Assembly (NCBI GenBank): GCA_031553875.1
Contig: JAVBKU010000005.1
Location: 1-64,000, forward strand
Reading direction: 5' to 3'
Length of the DNA stretch: 64,000 nt
Source: JAVBKU01 sp031553875
Lineage (GTDB): Bacteria; Bacteroidota; Bacteroidia; Bacteroidales; Rikenellaceae
Part shown: positions 54,456-63,558 of the stretch, piece after piece
Layout of the letters: each line of letters opens with the position of its first letter
How positions within the stretch are numbered: position 1 is the first letter of the stretch
Made by a program: the position numbers and the translations under genes
The notes under the pieces: generated by a model
The model's database searches: none
What the model saw: the letters and a program-made list of their open reading frames with translations, nothing else
Told to the model about the DNA's origin: nothing

Positions 54456-55043
54456 ATGGGCTTAAAAAGGAGGGACATACCTGAAATCAACGCGGGATCG
54501 ATGGCCGACATCGCCTTCCTGTTACTGATATTCTTCCTTGTGGCCACCACTATGAACGTGGACACGGGTATCCAGAGGGTGCTGCCTCCGATGCCTGACG
54601 AGAAGACCAAGGAGTCGATCGTCGACGTCAAAAAACGTAACATCCTGCTTGTGTATGTCAGCAAGTTCGACGAGGTGATGGTGGGCGGCCGCAGGGTCGA
54701 GCTCCAAGATATAACCCCTCTGACCAAGGAGTTCATCACCAATCCCCTGGGCAAGTCCGACCTCCCGGAGAAGGTCATGACCGATATCAATATCATTGGT
54801 AATTTCCCGGTGAGCCAGGGAGTTGTGTCGCTGCAGAACGACCGCGGCACGAGTTATGACATGTATATAAAGGTACAGAACGAACTTACCAGGGCCTTCA
54901 CAGAATACCGCAACGAGGTGTCGCGCCTGAAATTCGGCAAGAAATACGACGACCTCGACGACGACGCCCGGGCGGCCATCCAGAAGGCCGTACCGCTCAA
55001 GATATCCGAAGCCGAACCGCGTAATATAGAGGGAGGAAAGTGA
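54456..55043 (+). CDS. exbD: ExbD-family protein (second locus, first)
   Basis: A 195-residue protein with the membrane helix PEINAGSMADIAFLLLIFFL carrying the channel Asp18, then a periplasmic domain that ends in an extra charged region (RLKFGKKYDDLDDDARAAIQ). It is 1 nt before the next exbD. Confidence 0.9.
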   Translation: MGLKRRDIPEINAGSMADIAFLLLIFFLVATTMNVDTGIQRVLPPMPDEKTKESIVDVKKRNILLVYVSKFDEVMVGGRRVELQDITPLTKEFITNPLGKSDLPEKVMTDINIIGNFPVSQGVVSLQNDRGTSYDMYIKVQNELTRAFTEYRNEVSRLKFGKKYDDLDDDARAAIQKAVPLKISEAEPRNIEGGK

Positions 55044-55044
55044 T

Positions 55045-55515
55045 ATGGGAACGATAAGAAAAAAGGGTGGTAAGAAGATGACGCCGATCTCCACGGCGTC
55101 CCTGCCCGACGTGATCTTTATGCTCCTGTTCTTCTTCATGATATCCACGTCTATGAGGGAGCAGGAAGTGCTGGTCACCGTGACCCCGCCCGAAGCCACC
55201 GAAACGCAGAAACTGGAGAAAAAATCGCTCGTGAGCTACATCTACATAGGCCAGCCCATGCCCAAACTGCGGGGTAAATTCGGCAACGCGCCGCGCATAC
55301 AGCTCAACGACAGCTTCAGCACCTCGCGCGAAATAGGCCATTTCGTGGCCTCCGAACGCGACAAGCTCAGCGAGAGCGACCGCGCGCTGATGACCGTATG
55401 TATCAAGGCCGACCGCTCCACCCGCATGGGTATCATCACCGACGTGAAGCAGGAACTCCGCAAGGCCAACGCCCTGAAGGTAAGTTATCAGGCCTCGAAG
55501 GTGTTGTCTTATTAA
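55045..55515 (+). CDS. exbD: ExbD-family protein (second locus, second)
   Basis: A 156-residue protein with ISTASLPDVIFMLLFFFMI (Asp22) and an ExbD periplasmic domain (DRALMTVCIKADRSTRMGIITDVKQELRKAN). It ends the exb set. The matching tonB is not next: it lies 3 kb downstream beyond a repeat-rich intergenic region, thioredoxin and rlmN. Confidence 0.9.
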   Translation: MGTIRKKGGKKMTPISTASLPDVIFMLLFFFMISTSMREQEVLVTVTPPEATETQKLEKKSLVSYIYIGQPMPKLRGKFGNAPRIQLNDSFSTSREIGHFVASERDKLSESDRALMTVCIKADRSTRMGIITDVKQELRKANALKVSYQASKVLSY

Positions 55516-55686
55516 GACTTTTCTCAAAGATTATCTCTTGACAGATAAAAGATTTTCGCACCTTTTGAACGCACAAAAGGCGCTAACTCCTAGCGCACGG
55601 ATAGAATAGGTTGTCTGTAATATGCGCGATTTTTAAAGTACCAACGGCACTTACATTCGCTAACGAGGCGCAAGCCTCGTGCAAAT

Positions 55687-55836
55687 GCCGCTTCGGGCTT
55701 CTGCCGGGAACAGGTCTCGTGAGGGAGATCACCCGAAGTTATCGTGTAACGAGGGAAGCTCCCGGAAGAGACCCCGGCAGAAGACGCGGCTAGACCTTTT
55801 GCCTACTTTTGGGGCAATGCCAAAAGTAGGAAGGCA
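55687..55836 (+). repeat. Dispersed structured repeat, copy C
   Basis: A copy in the same direction as A and D. Terminal hairpin CCTACTTTTG / CAAAAGTAGG (55802-55811 with 55821-55830), plus one further G-C pair, around GGCAATG. It lacks the GCCGAAGGCGAAATA tail of the others. Confidence 0.85.
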
Positions 55837-55869
55837 AACAAACTACTGTAAAGTCAATATTAATCTCTT

Positions 55870-55895
55870 GTACCTTTTGTGCACACAAAAGGTAC
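55870..55895. repeat. Perfect 12-bp palindromic hairpin
   Basis: GTACCTTTTGTG at 55870-55881 pairs with 55884-55895 across a 2-nt loop. A degenerate relative (CCTTTTG...CAAAAGG) lies at 55561-55580, each preceded by ATCTCTTG. Confidence 0.6.
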
Positions 55896-56159
55896 CCAAA
55901 AAGTGCCGCCTGCGGATATTCACTGACAGGGGACTTCGTACATCCTAAAACGCATAACTCCTCCTTTTTAGCGGGAACTTCGCTCCCGCTAACGAGCGTC
56001 GGACACCACGCGTTTTTTAACGGATTCCCTCGACCTCTGTCCGGGCGTGAATATCACGCAATTGGCGGAGGACAGGTGCTCGTAGAGCATCTTAAAGTTG
56101 TTGCCTGTAAGCGTAGGGCATCGCACTCCGCGATGCTCATCTCCGCGGCTTAAAAAATA

Positions 56160-56187
56160 GGCGGCCTGCGTAAATACGCAGGCCGCC
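56160..56187 (-). terminator. Terminator of the thioredoxin-like gene
   Basis: A perfect 13-bp stem (GGCGGCCTGCGTA with its complement), 2-nt loop, followed on the minus strand by CTATTTTTTAAG. Confidence 0.9.
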
Positions 56188-56205
56188 TCCATTATCGAGC
56201 CCCCC

Positions 56206-56643
56206 TTATTTCTTCGCCGGGGCCAGTTCGCTCATCGTATCTTTAACCCTTTTTATAAAGCTGTCTACATTCCCGCCGCCTGTAAACCGGGCCAGCTCCC
56301 TGCCCTTTGAGTCAAGGATCAGAAATGTGGGATAGGCCTTAACCCCGTAACGCGAGGCTACTGACACGCCCTCGCCCTTCTCTGCGTCAAACTTGGCATT
56401 GACGAAAGTGCTGTTGAAATAGTCGCCTGCGGCCTTCTTTGGGAATACCACGTTGGTCATGTACTTGCACGGCCCGCACCATGTGGCGTAAACATCCACG
56501 AAAATATAGCGGCCCTGCTCCCCTCCCTTTGCGAGTATCTCCTTGAACTTGCCCTCTTCGAATTTCACGCCCTCGTACTGCTGGGCGACGGCTACCGACA
56601 GCGACATAACGGCGGCGGCGAACATGCAAAATAACTTTTTCAT
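56206..56643 (-). CDS. Periplasmic thioredoxin-like protein
   Basis: A 145-residue protein with a signal peptide (MKKLFCMFAAAVMSLSVAVAQ) and a thioredoxin fold. The active site is YATWCGPCKYM (Cys56, Cys59), and the cis-Pro is in KAYPTFLILD. It should act as a disulfide reductase or oxidase in the periplasm. It is a single gene with its own terminator and no DsbD-like partner nearby. Confidence 0.9.
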   Translation of the reverse strand: MKKLFCMFAAAVMSLSVAVAQQYEGVKFEEGKFKEILAKGGEQGRYIFVDVYATWCGPCKYMTNVVFPKKAAGDYFNSTFVNAKFDAEKGEGVSVASRYGVKAYPTFLILDSKGRELARFTGGGNVDSFIKRVKDTMSELAPAKK

Positions 56644-56789
56644 ATCTATTGGTTTTTAGTTTACTACGATTCTCTTGCGAATATAACGAAAGCCGGGCGG
56701 TAAATCAAATTTATTTAAATATGCCCTAAGCTGCACCCTTACCCCCATATAACAATTACCGTTCCATTAACAGCAACCTATAGCTGGCC

Positions 56790-57806
56790 CTACACTCCTT
56801 GGGTCGACAGCAGCCCGCAGGCGGCCTTTATATCCTCACCCCTCGAGGCGCGTATGGTGGTGATTATCCCTTTGGCTGAGAGGGCGTCGCGGAAACGCTC
56901 CATGGCGACAGTGTCCGATCCCTCGAACGGGGCGTCGGGAATGGCGTGAAAACGGATAAGGTTGACCCTGCACTTTATGCCGTTGAGCAGGCGGCACAAC
57001 TCCCTGACATGGGCGGGAGAGTCGTTAATGCCTCTGAACATTATATATTCGAAACTGACGCGGCGCTGGTGGGTGAAGTCGTACTCCCTGAGCAGGTCGG
57101 CCACGCGGCTTATCGGGTAGGCCTTCTGCGCCGGCATCATCTCCGCCCTCTGGTCGTCGAATGGATTGTGCAGGCTTACGGCCAGGTGCACCTTGGACTC
57201 GTCCAGGAAGAGCTTCATCGCGGGGATAATACCTATTGTCGAAAGTGTGATACGCGTAGGGCTCCAAGCGTACCCCCATTCGGAGGTGAGAATTTCGAGC
57301 GAACGTATCACGTTATCGTAATTGTCGAGCGGCTCGCCCATACCCATGTAGACGACGTTGGTGAGCTTATCCGACTCGGGAATCGACACGATCTGATTGA
57401 GTATCTCCCCGCAGGAGAGGTTGTGGGCGAAACCCTGCCGGGCGGTCATGCAGAACGTGCACCCCATCCTGCACCCCGACTGCGACGATACGCACAGCGT
57501 GGCCCTGTCGTGGTCGGGAATATATGCCGATTCTATGAACTTGCCTCCGAGGGTCGGGAACAGGTATTTCTTAGTGCCGTCCTTCGACTCGTCGACATGG
57601 GAGGAGGCTATGCGCCCGACGGTATATTTTTCGCTCAACAGCTCACGGTTGCGGGCCGAGAGGTCGGTCATCTGCGAGATGTCGACGGCCCCCTTCTTAT
57701 ATAGCCACGCAGCCATCTGGCCCGCGGCGAAACGGGGCATTCCCAGCTCCGCAGCCACAGCCTTCAGCTCGTCGAGGCTCTTACCGAACAACCACTCGCG
57801 TTCCAT
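56790..57806 (-). CDS. rlmN: 23S rRNA/tRNA adenine-C2 methyltransferase RlmN
   Basis: A 338-residue radical SAM enzyme. The CxxxCxxC cluster motif is in SGCRMGCTFCMTARQGF; MGMGEPLDNYDNV and RITLSTIGIIP are typical. The methyl-carrier Cys is in the C-terminal RASRGEDIKAACGLL. It modifies A2503 of 23S rRNA. It is probably separate from the small gene upstream, which ends 11 nt before its start region. Confidence 0.95.
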   Translation of the reverse strand: MEREWLFGKSLDELKAVAAELGMPRFAAGQMAAWLYKKGAVDISQMTDLSARNRELLSEKYTVGRIASSHVDESKDGTKKYLFPTLGGKFIESAYIPDHDRATLCVSSQSGCRMGCTFCMTARQGFAHNLSCGEILNQIVSIPESDKLTNVVYMGMGEPLDNYDNVIRSLEILTSEWGYAWSPTRITLSTIGIIPAMKLFLDESKVHLAVSLHNPFDDQRAEMMPAQKAYPISRVADLLREYDFTHQRRVSFEYIMFRGINDSPAHVRELCRLLNGIKCRVNLIRFHAIPDAPFEGSDTVAMERFRDALSAKGIITTIRASRGEDIKAACGLLSTQGV

Positions 57807-57817
57807 CGCCGCCTTAG

Positions 57818-58117
57818 TTAATATTGCTTAACGTAAATATAGGAGTTCTCCACCTTCACGGGTATCGTCCTGGGATATACACTCTTCACCTCCACCGGAA
57901 TACCGCTATAGGGATAATCCTTGAGCACTACGGGAAGATTGTTCGACACACCCACGATCTTGACGTTTATCGACCCGTCGTAATTCACGGGAATTGCACG
58001 GTCCTGTCCGCTCTGGGCGAATACCGGGGGAATGACGTTAACCTGTTGGAGCGTGAGCACCGTAAGGCACACGGCGATCACAGAGAGTACGATCTTGGTG
58101 TAAAGATCTGTTTTCAT
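57818..58117 (-). CDS. Small secreted or membrane-anchored protein
   Basis: A 99-residue protein starting at 58117 (MKTDLYTKIVLSVIAVCLTVLTLQQ); longer in-frame versions would run into tRNA-Ala. One hydrophobic N-terminal segment acts as an anchor or signal peptide. The rest is beta-like with repeated VPV/IPVKV motifs (RAIPVNYDGSINVKIVG, GIPVEVKSVYPRTIPVKVEN). No family recognised. It may be co-transcribed with rlmN. Confidence 0.7.
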   Translation of the reverse strand: MKTDLYTKIVLSVIAVCLTVLTLQQVNVIPPVFAQSGQDRAIPVNYDGSINVKIVGVSNNLPVVLKDYPYSGIPVEVKSVYPRTIPVKVENSYIYVKQY

Positions 58118-58192
58118 AGCCACTCGGGGATTAGTTGTAACACAAACAAGGGCCGCCCCTCGAACGAGAAACAGCCCTTTAGAAACACACTG

Positions 58193-58266
<74 letters not shown>

Positions 58267-58276
58267 ATAACAGCGA

Positions 58277-58306
58277 CAAAGGTAGTAAAAATATTTTCTC
58301 CGTCAA
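58277..58306 (-). promoter_or_regulatory. Consensus promoter of tRNA-Ala
   Basis: On the minus strand TTG (58306-58304), a 19-nt spacer and TACCTTTG (58284-58277). The transcript would begin about 5 nt before the tRNA. Confidence 0.75.
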
Positions 58307-58596
58307 GAGCTCCCTCGCGATAATCATAAAAATTCCTCCCTCCGCCACTTACGACTCACAGGACAGGCAACCCTACACCCCTGCCCTCCGAAGAACAGGC
58401 AAAACGGCAAAATATTTGCGGTAAAACTACCTGTAATGCTGATTTTCTTTGTATATTTGTACTATATAGGATGCGGTTCGGCAATATTTTGCGCACAAGC
58501 CCGCACTATTGCCCTCACCTTTCACTATATTTGTATCAGGCAGTAAACTAATACGCCGCCAGTGTGATATTACGCGACGGCATAAAAAGTGAAGCC

Positions 58597-59334
58597 ATGG
58601 AATACAGCGGAGTGGAATTGAAAAAATCACCTGCGGCGGACCTGCAGAGCAAGCGCGGCCTTTTTTTCGAGATCGGCCTCGTGGTTTCGTTGGCTGTGGT
58701 GATACTGGCTTTCTCCTGGAATCAGAAGGATAAGCCCGTGCAGGTGTTCACCATGCCGGTGGAGATAATCGAGACCGAGATGGTGGAGATCACCATGCAG
58801 GAGGAAGAGAAGGAGATCATCCCCGAGAAACTGGCACCTATGAAGCAGACGCTCACTGTGGTGTCCGACATCATCAACGTGGTGAAGGACGACCAGCAGG
58901 TGAAGACCACGTTCGACTTCACGCAGGATTTTGATGACGAGAGCGTGGTGGTGACCTCGATCATATCGGGTAAGGCCAGCAAGGATTACGTCCATGAGGA
59001 GGCCAGCGACGAGGGCGAGCCCTACATAATAGCCGAGGAGATGGCTAAGTTCATGGGCGGTGACCTGACTAAGTTCTATAATTGGGTGAAATCGAGGGTA
59101 CAGTACCCCGTCCACGCACAGGAAGCGGGAATACAGGGTAAGGTGGTCATCTCTTTCATAGTCGACAAGACCGGCCAGGTAGGGCACATAACCATCCTCA
59201 CGAGCCCCGACTCGTCGCTCTCGGAAGAGGCCATCAGGGTGGTGAAGATGTCGCCCCGCTGGGAGCCCGCAAAGAACAGGGGCGTACCCGTACGACTTAA
59301 GTTCACTTTGCCCATCGACTTCCGCATACAGTAA
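58597..59334 (+). CDS. tonB: TonB-family protein, detached from its exb genes
   Basis: A 245-residue TonB. I start it at 58597 (MEYSGVELKKSPA). One membrane helix (about 22-41), then an acidic spacer (EMVEITMQEEEKEIIPEK) instead of the usual proline-rich one, and a C-terminal TonB domain (about 150-245: YNWVKSRVQYPVHAQEAGIQGKV...VGHITILTSPDSSLSEEAIRVVKMSPRWEPA). It is separated by 3 kb from the second exbB-exbD-exbD set, which otherwise lacks a tonB, so it probably serves that set. TATATTTG at 58526 may be its -7 element. Confidence 0.88.
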   Translation: MEYSGVELKKSPAADLQSKRGLFFEIGLVVSLAVVILAFSWNQKDKPVQVFTMPVEIIETEMVEITMQEEEKEIIPEKLAPMKQTLTVVSDIINVVKDDQQVKTTFDFTQDFDDESVVVTSIISGKASKDYVHEEASDEGEPYIIAEEMAKFMGGDLTKFYNWVKSRVQYPVHAQEAGIQGKVVISFIVDKTGQVGHITILTSPDSSLSEEAIRVVKMSPRWEPAKNRGVPVRLKFTLPIDFRIQ

Positions 59335-59435
59335 CTTGCGGAGGGAGGACCACGGCGGGCGAATACTTAAACACACCTCAGGGCGGCATCCTGCATCACG
59401 GATACCGCCCGGGTTTTTGTAGATACGAATGATTT

Positions 59436-60614
59436 ATGACAGATAAGATACAAGAGAAAGCCATACTCATAGGCATCGTGCGCGACCGCGCCGACGAGGC
59501 CAAAGTGACCGAATATCTCGACGAACTGGAGTTCCTCGCCGAGACCGCCGGCGCCGTCACCCTCAAGCGTTTCACGCAGAAGCTCCCCTATCCCAACGCC
59601 CGCACCTTCATCGGCACGGGAAAGCTGGAGGAAGTGGTGGAGTATATCAAGGAACACGAGGTCGACACGGCCATCTTCGACGACGAGCTGTCGCCCTCGC
59701 AGATGCGCAACCTCGAGAAGGAGTGCGGCTGCAAGGTGCTCGACCGCACCAACCTCATCCTCGACATCTTCGCCCAGCGGGCCACCTCGGCCTATGCCAA
59801 AACGCAGGTGGAGCTGGCCCAGTACGAATACCTCCTGCCCCGCCTCACCGGCATGTGGACCCACCTCGAACGCCAGAAGGGCGGTATCGGGATGCGCGGC
59901 CCGGGCGAACGCGAGATCGAGACCGACCGCCGCATAATCCGCGACCGCATCAGCCGCCTCAAGGAGCAACTGCGCAAGATCGACCGCCAGATGGCCTCCC
60001 AGCGCAGCAACCGCGACTCCATGGTGCGTGTGGCCCTGGTAGGATATACCAACGTAGGCAAGAGCACCATTATGAATATGCTCAGCAAGAGCGAGGTGTT
60101 CGCCGAGAACAAGCTCTTCGCCACGCTCGACACCACGGTACGCAAGGTGGTATTCGACAACCTGCCCTTCCTGCTCTCCGACACGGTGGGCTTTATCCGT
60201 AAACTGCCCCACCAGCTCGTGGAGTCGTTCAAGAGCACGCTGGACGAGGTGCGCGAAGCCGACCTGCTGCTGCATGTAGTGGACATATCCCACCCCTCGT
60301 TCGAGGAGCATATCGCCGTGGTGCGCGAGACCCTGCGCGAGATAGGCGCGGCCGACAAGCCCACGTTCCTTATCTTCAACAAGATCGACGCCTACTCGTT
60401 CACACCCAAAGACGAGGACGACCTCACCCCCTCTACGCGCGAGAACCTCTCGCTCGAGGATATGATGAACGGCTGGATCGCCCGAGATAACTCGCCCTGC
60501 ATATTCATCTCTGCCAAGAACAAGACCAATATCGACAAGCTCCGCCGCGACCTCTACGGCATGATCCGCGAGATACATGCCGGACGCTATCCATTCAATA
60601 ATTTTCTTTATTAG
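59436..60614 (+). CDS. hflX: GTPase HflX
   Basis: A 392-residue ribosome-associated GTPase that splits stalled ribosomes. The N-terminal HflX domain is followed by GGIGMRGPGEREIETDRR, then GTPase motifs G1 GYTNVGKST, G3 DTVGF, G4 NKID and G5 SAKN. Length fits the family. It is monocistronic. Confidence 0.95.
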   Translation: MTDKIQEKAILIGIVRDRADEAKVTEYLDELEFLAETAGAVTLKRFTQKLPYPNARTFIGTGKLEEVVEYIKEHEVDTAIFDDELSPSQMRNLEKECGCKVLDRTNLILDIFAQRATSAYAKTQVELAQYEYLLPRLTGMWTHLERQKGGIGMRGPGEREIETDRRIIRDRISRLKEQLRKIDRQMASQRSNRDSMVRVALVGYTNVGKSTIMNMLSKSEVFAENKLFATLDTTVRKVVFDNLPFLLSDTVGFIRKLPHQLVESFKSTLDEVREADLLLHVVDISHPSFEEHIAVVRETLREIGAADKPTFLIFNKIDAYSFTPKDEDDLTPSTRENLSLEDMMNGWIARDNSPCIFISAKNKTNIDKLRRDLYGMIREIHAGRYPFNNFLY

Positions 60615-60743
60615 GCAAGAGGCTAAACAGGCCCCGGAGGCCGCCCCGACAAAACCTTTATCAAACCTTAGATTTAAACGGCTGCGGCTTGTTTATTCCG
60701 GTAAAAATTTTGTACATTTATAAGACATATCAAACCCTCCGCC

Positions 60744-61409
60744 ATGGCTAAGACTTTTATGAACATATTGAGCAAGGAAAACTCCGTCCTTACACGTTTC
60801 ATCAGCGAGATGCGCGACATGAACATCCAGTGCGACAGCATGCGCTTCCGCCGTAATCTCGAGCGCTGCGGCGAGGTGATGGCATATGAGATAAGCAAAC
60901 GTCTGAGCTACGAACACCGCATGGTGGAGACTCCGTTAGGCGAGGCCGAAATGCAGCTTTGCAACGACCAGATAGTCATAGCCTCGATCCTTCGGGCAGG
61001 CGTGCCGTTCCATAACGGCTTTCTCAACTACTTTGACAACGCACAGAACGCTTTCGTGTCGGCATTCAGGAAATACAGCAAAGACGGGACATTCAATATC
61101 AAGGTTGAGTACGTCTCCTCTTGCGATCTGACCGACAAGACGTTGATACTCGTCGATCCCATGATAGCCACCGGAAGCTCCGTGGAGCTCACTTACAAGG
61201 CCCTCGTGGCCAAGTCGGGTACACCGCGCCATACACACATAGCCACGGTTATCGCCAGCGAGGAGGGCACGGCCTATATCAAGAAGAATTTCCGTCCCGA
61301 CACGGCCACGCTGTGGTGCGGCGCTGTTGACGAAGAGCTTACCGTGAAATCGTTCATCGTTCCCGGCATGGGTGACGTAGGCGACCTGGCCTACGGGGAT
61401 AAGCTGTAA
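60744..61409 (+). CDS. upp: Uracil phosphoribosyltransferase
   Basis: A 221-residue pyrimidine-salvage enzyme making UMP from uracil and PRPP. The PRPP loop is LILVDPMIATGSSVELTYKAL; the uracil-binding end is FIVPGMGDVGDLAYG. IASILRAGVPFHNGFL is also typical. It is slightly longer than E. coli Upp (208) because of a longer N-terminus. A terminator follows at 61444. Confidence 0.93.
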   Translation: MAKTFMNILSKENSVLTRFISEMRDMNIQCDSMRFRRNLERCGEVMAYEISKRLSYEHRMVETPLGEAEMQLCNDQIVIASILRAGVPFHNGFLNYFDNAQNAFVSAFRKYSKDGTFNIKVEYVSSCDLTDKTLILVDPMIATGSSVELTYKALVAKSGTPRHTHIATVIASEEGTAYIKKNFRPDTATLWCGAVDEELTVKSFIVPGMGDVGDLAYGDKL

Positions 61410-61443
61410 AGCCGGGAGCTGACCCCCTCCGGAAATAAAAAGC

Positions 61444-61471
61444 GTGGCCGCGCGATGATTCGCGCGGCCAC
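61444..61471 (+). terminator. Terminator after upp
   Basis: A perfect 12-bp GC-rich stem (GTGGCCGCGCGA with its complement) and a TGAT loop; the run after it is AT-rich. Confidence 0.8.
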
Positions 61472-61553
61472 ATTCAATTATACCCCCGCCTAAATAGGGT
61501 CTATCTAAACTGCTGCATCGTAAAGCGATGCTTGTGCTGGACAGCAAAACAAT

Positions 61554-61715
61554 CGCCGCTTCGGGCTTCTGCCGGGAATAGGTCTCGTGAGAGAGATCAC
61601 CCTCTGTTATCGTGTAACGAGGGAAGCTCCCGGAAGAGACCCCGGCAGAAGACGCGGCTAGACTTTTTGCCTACTTTTAGGGCGATGCTAAAAGTAGGTC
61701 GCCGAAGGCGAAATA
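61554..61715 (+). repeat. Dispersed structured repeat, copy D
   Basis: A full copy between upp and lnt. Outer arms CTTCTGCCGGG (61566-61576) and CCCGGCAGAAG (61641-61651); inner GGTCTC/GAGACC; terminal hairpin CCTACTTTTA / TAAAAGTAGG (61670-61679 with 61689-61698) around GGCGATG with one further G-C pair. It ends in the TCGCCGAAGGCGAAATA tail. The rest of 61410-61786 holds only the upp terminator and no gene. Confidence 0.85.
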
Positions 61716-61786
61716 GAAACAATAAGCAAAGTCGCTATTAATTCCCAATACTTCACGACCCCACCCAGAGCACTTACTAAAACTCA

Positions 61787-63391
61787 TCATTTCTTCCTCG
61801 GACGCCTACTAACCCTCATCACCGCGAAGCAGAGCAGCGACAATCCCGCCACATACCACGACAATCCCGCTATATAGTCACCGTTGCGGGTGTAGAAGGT
61901 CAGCTTCGCAGACAGTGGCAACTCGCCGGAGACAATTCCCCGCTCATCCCAGCCCAGCTTTGCGACCACATCCCCGCGCGGGTTTATCAGCGCCGAAATA
62001 CCGGTGTTGGCGCTGCGGGCGATGCTCCTGCGGGTCTCTATAGCGCGGAGCCTCGAATATGAAAAGTGCTGGCGGTAGCCGGGCGTGTCGCCCCACCATC
62101 CGTCGTTGGTTATCACGAACATGATCTCCGCCCCCTTATTCACAAATCCCGAGAAATACTCCCCGTAGATGGATTCATAGCATATGGCAGCGGCAGACAC
62201 TATCCCAGAGGTCGATGTGAATACTCTGTGCCCCATGTCTACACCCAGTTGCCCTGTTATCCCCCCCAGCGACACGGTGAGGAAATCGAGGTTTTTCATC
62301 ACGCCGTAAAACGGCATCTTCTCTACCCCAGCCACGAGTATCGACTTGTGGTGCACCCTCACTTTGTCCGTCGAATCTATGTATAGGGCGCTGTTGTAGA
62401 CGTCGTACCATATACGCGCATCACCCATCCTGCGGGCCGTTGGCGTAGCGTCCATAGCCGACGAATAGCGGCGCATGGTGGTAGCCCCGGTAATGTACGT
62501 CGCCCCGGGGTAAAAGCCCCGTATCATACCCTGGAACTCCTGTATGGATTGCGAATAAGAAAAATCCTCCTCCCATATCTGGTCGTCGATAGCGGTCTCT
62601 GGGGCTATGATAAATTTCGCGTCGGGCGGCGACTGTACAGCCAGCGAGAGCATCACGGCGTTCTGCTCGTCCTGTCCGATAACGAATTTCTCTGCATAGG
62701 GATCGATATTGGGCTGGATGACCGACACCACCACCCCACGCACCGGCTCCTTATACATTGTATATATCGTGATCGACACCGCCACTGGCAACAATACGGC
62801 CACTCCCGCAGCCAGTCTGCGCGACGCCTTCTTGGGGGCGAGCATCAGTTCGAACAGCAGTATATTACTCAGCAATACCCACAGCGAGCCCCCGTAGGCT
62901 CCCGTGTACTCATACCACTGCGCGGCCCAGGTGTCGTTAGCGAACCCGTTGCCGAACATCAGCCACGGGAACGACAACTCGCCTATCATGAACAGATGTT
63001 CGAGGGCTATCCACGCCGACGTCAGCACCACATAGGCCACCACCTTCGGCCCGCGCCGCACGGTGTAGTCGTAGAGCATAAAGGCTACCGTCTGCAACGT
63101 CGTGCCTATGATTATCGCAGCCACGAGGCCTATCGTCGCGGCATTGGCTATCCACCACACCGTCAGCGCATTCCACAGAGCGAACGTACCCACCACCCAC
63201 CACAACAACCGCGGGCGGCGGCGCTTGCCCTGTTTCTTAGAGCCTTTATACCCCTCTCCCCTCGCCTGGCATATATATTGGATTACCATCAGTGGCACGA
63301 GGGCGAAAAGGAGCGTGACTCCCGACCCTCCCAACCATGGAAATGAGAGCAATGCGACGCTCGCAAGGGCAAGGGCGAACCTATTTTTCAT
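61787..63391 (-). CDS. lnt: Apolipoprotein N-acyltransferase
   Basis: A 534-residue inner-membrane enzyme that adds the third acyl chain to lipoproteins. An N-terminal part of about seven hydrophobic segments is followed by a nitrilase-type domain. The catalytic triad is visible: Glu265 in APETAID, Lys349 in HHKSILVAGVE and Cys404 in AAICYESIYGEYF. The MGHRVFTSTSGIVS segment and the NDGWWGDTPGYRQHFSYSRLRAIE block are typical. The last residues are a final membrane helix and a basic tail. Confidence 0.93.
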   Translation of the reverse strand: MKNRFALALASVALLSFPWLGGSGVTLLFALVPLMVIQYICQARGEGYKGSKKQGKRRRPRLLWWVVGTFALWNALTVWWIANAATIGLVAAIIIGTTLQTVAFMLYDYTVRRGPKVVAYVVLTSAWIALEHLFMIGELSFPWLMFGNGFANDTWAAQWYEYTGAYGGSLWVLLSNILLFELMLAPKKASRRLAAGVAVLLPVAVSITIYTMYKEPVRGVVVSVIQPNIDPYAEKFVIGQDEQNAVMLSLAVQSPPDAKFIIAPETAIDDQIWEEDFSYSQSIQEFQGMIRGFYPGATYITGATTMRRYSSAMDATPTARRMGDARIWYDVYNSALYIDSTDKVRVHHKSILVAGVEKMPFYGVMKNLDFLTVSLGGITGQLGVDMGHRVFTSTSGIVSAAAICYESIYGEYFSGFVNKGAEIMFVITNDGWWGDTPGYRQHFSYSRLRAIETRRSIARSANTGISALINPRGDVVAKLGWDERGIVSGELPLSAKLTFYTRNGDYIAGLSWYVAGLSLLCFAVMRVSRRPRKK

Positions 63392-63558
63392 ATCTTCAAC
63401 GCTTTATTTTAGAAACCGATTGAAATTTATTCATCAAATTTCAAAGAGTTCCTTACAAAGATACTTTAATTTATTAAATTTGTCGCTCCTATCCGGGTGC
63501 CCGCATGGGCAGAGGCAGCCCCGACACTGGATATATTAATTGTTTTTAAGCGCGCAGT

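Larger units (their letters stand above)
55516..56159. other. Repeat-rich intergenic region
   Basis: A 644-bp stretch without a credible gene. It has repeat copy C (55687-55836), two related palindromes, CCTTTTG...CAAAAGG at 55561-55580 and a 12-bp one at 55870-55895 (GTACCTTTTGTG), and short inverted repeats such as GCGGGA...TCCCGC near 55970. ORFs crossing it are composed of repeat sequence and I do not support them. Confidence 0.6.

Noticed and set aside
55600..55948. ORFs overlapping repeat copy C
   Set aside because: They consist of translated repeat sequence, have no start context and reappear in the other repeat copies.
59367..60578. A 403-codon minus-strand ORF opposite hflX
   Set aside because: Antisense of a motif-complete HflX; the long open frame reflects GC-rich codon positions of the real gene.
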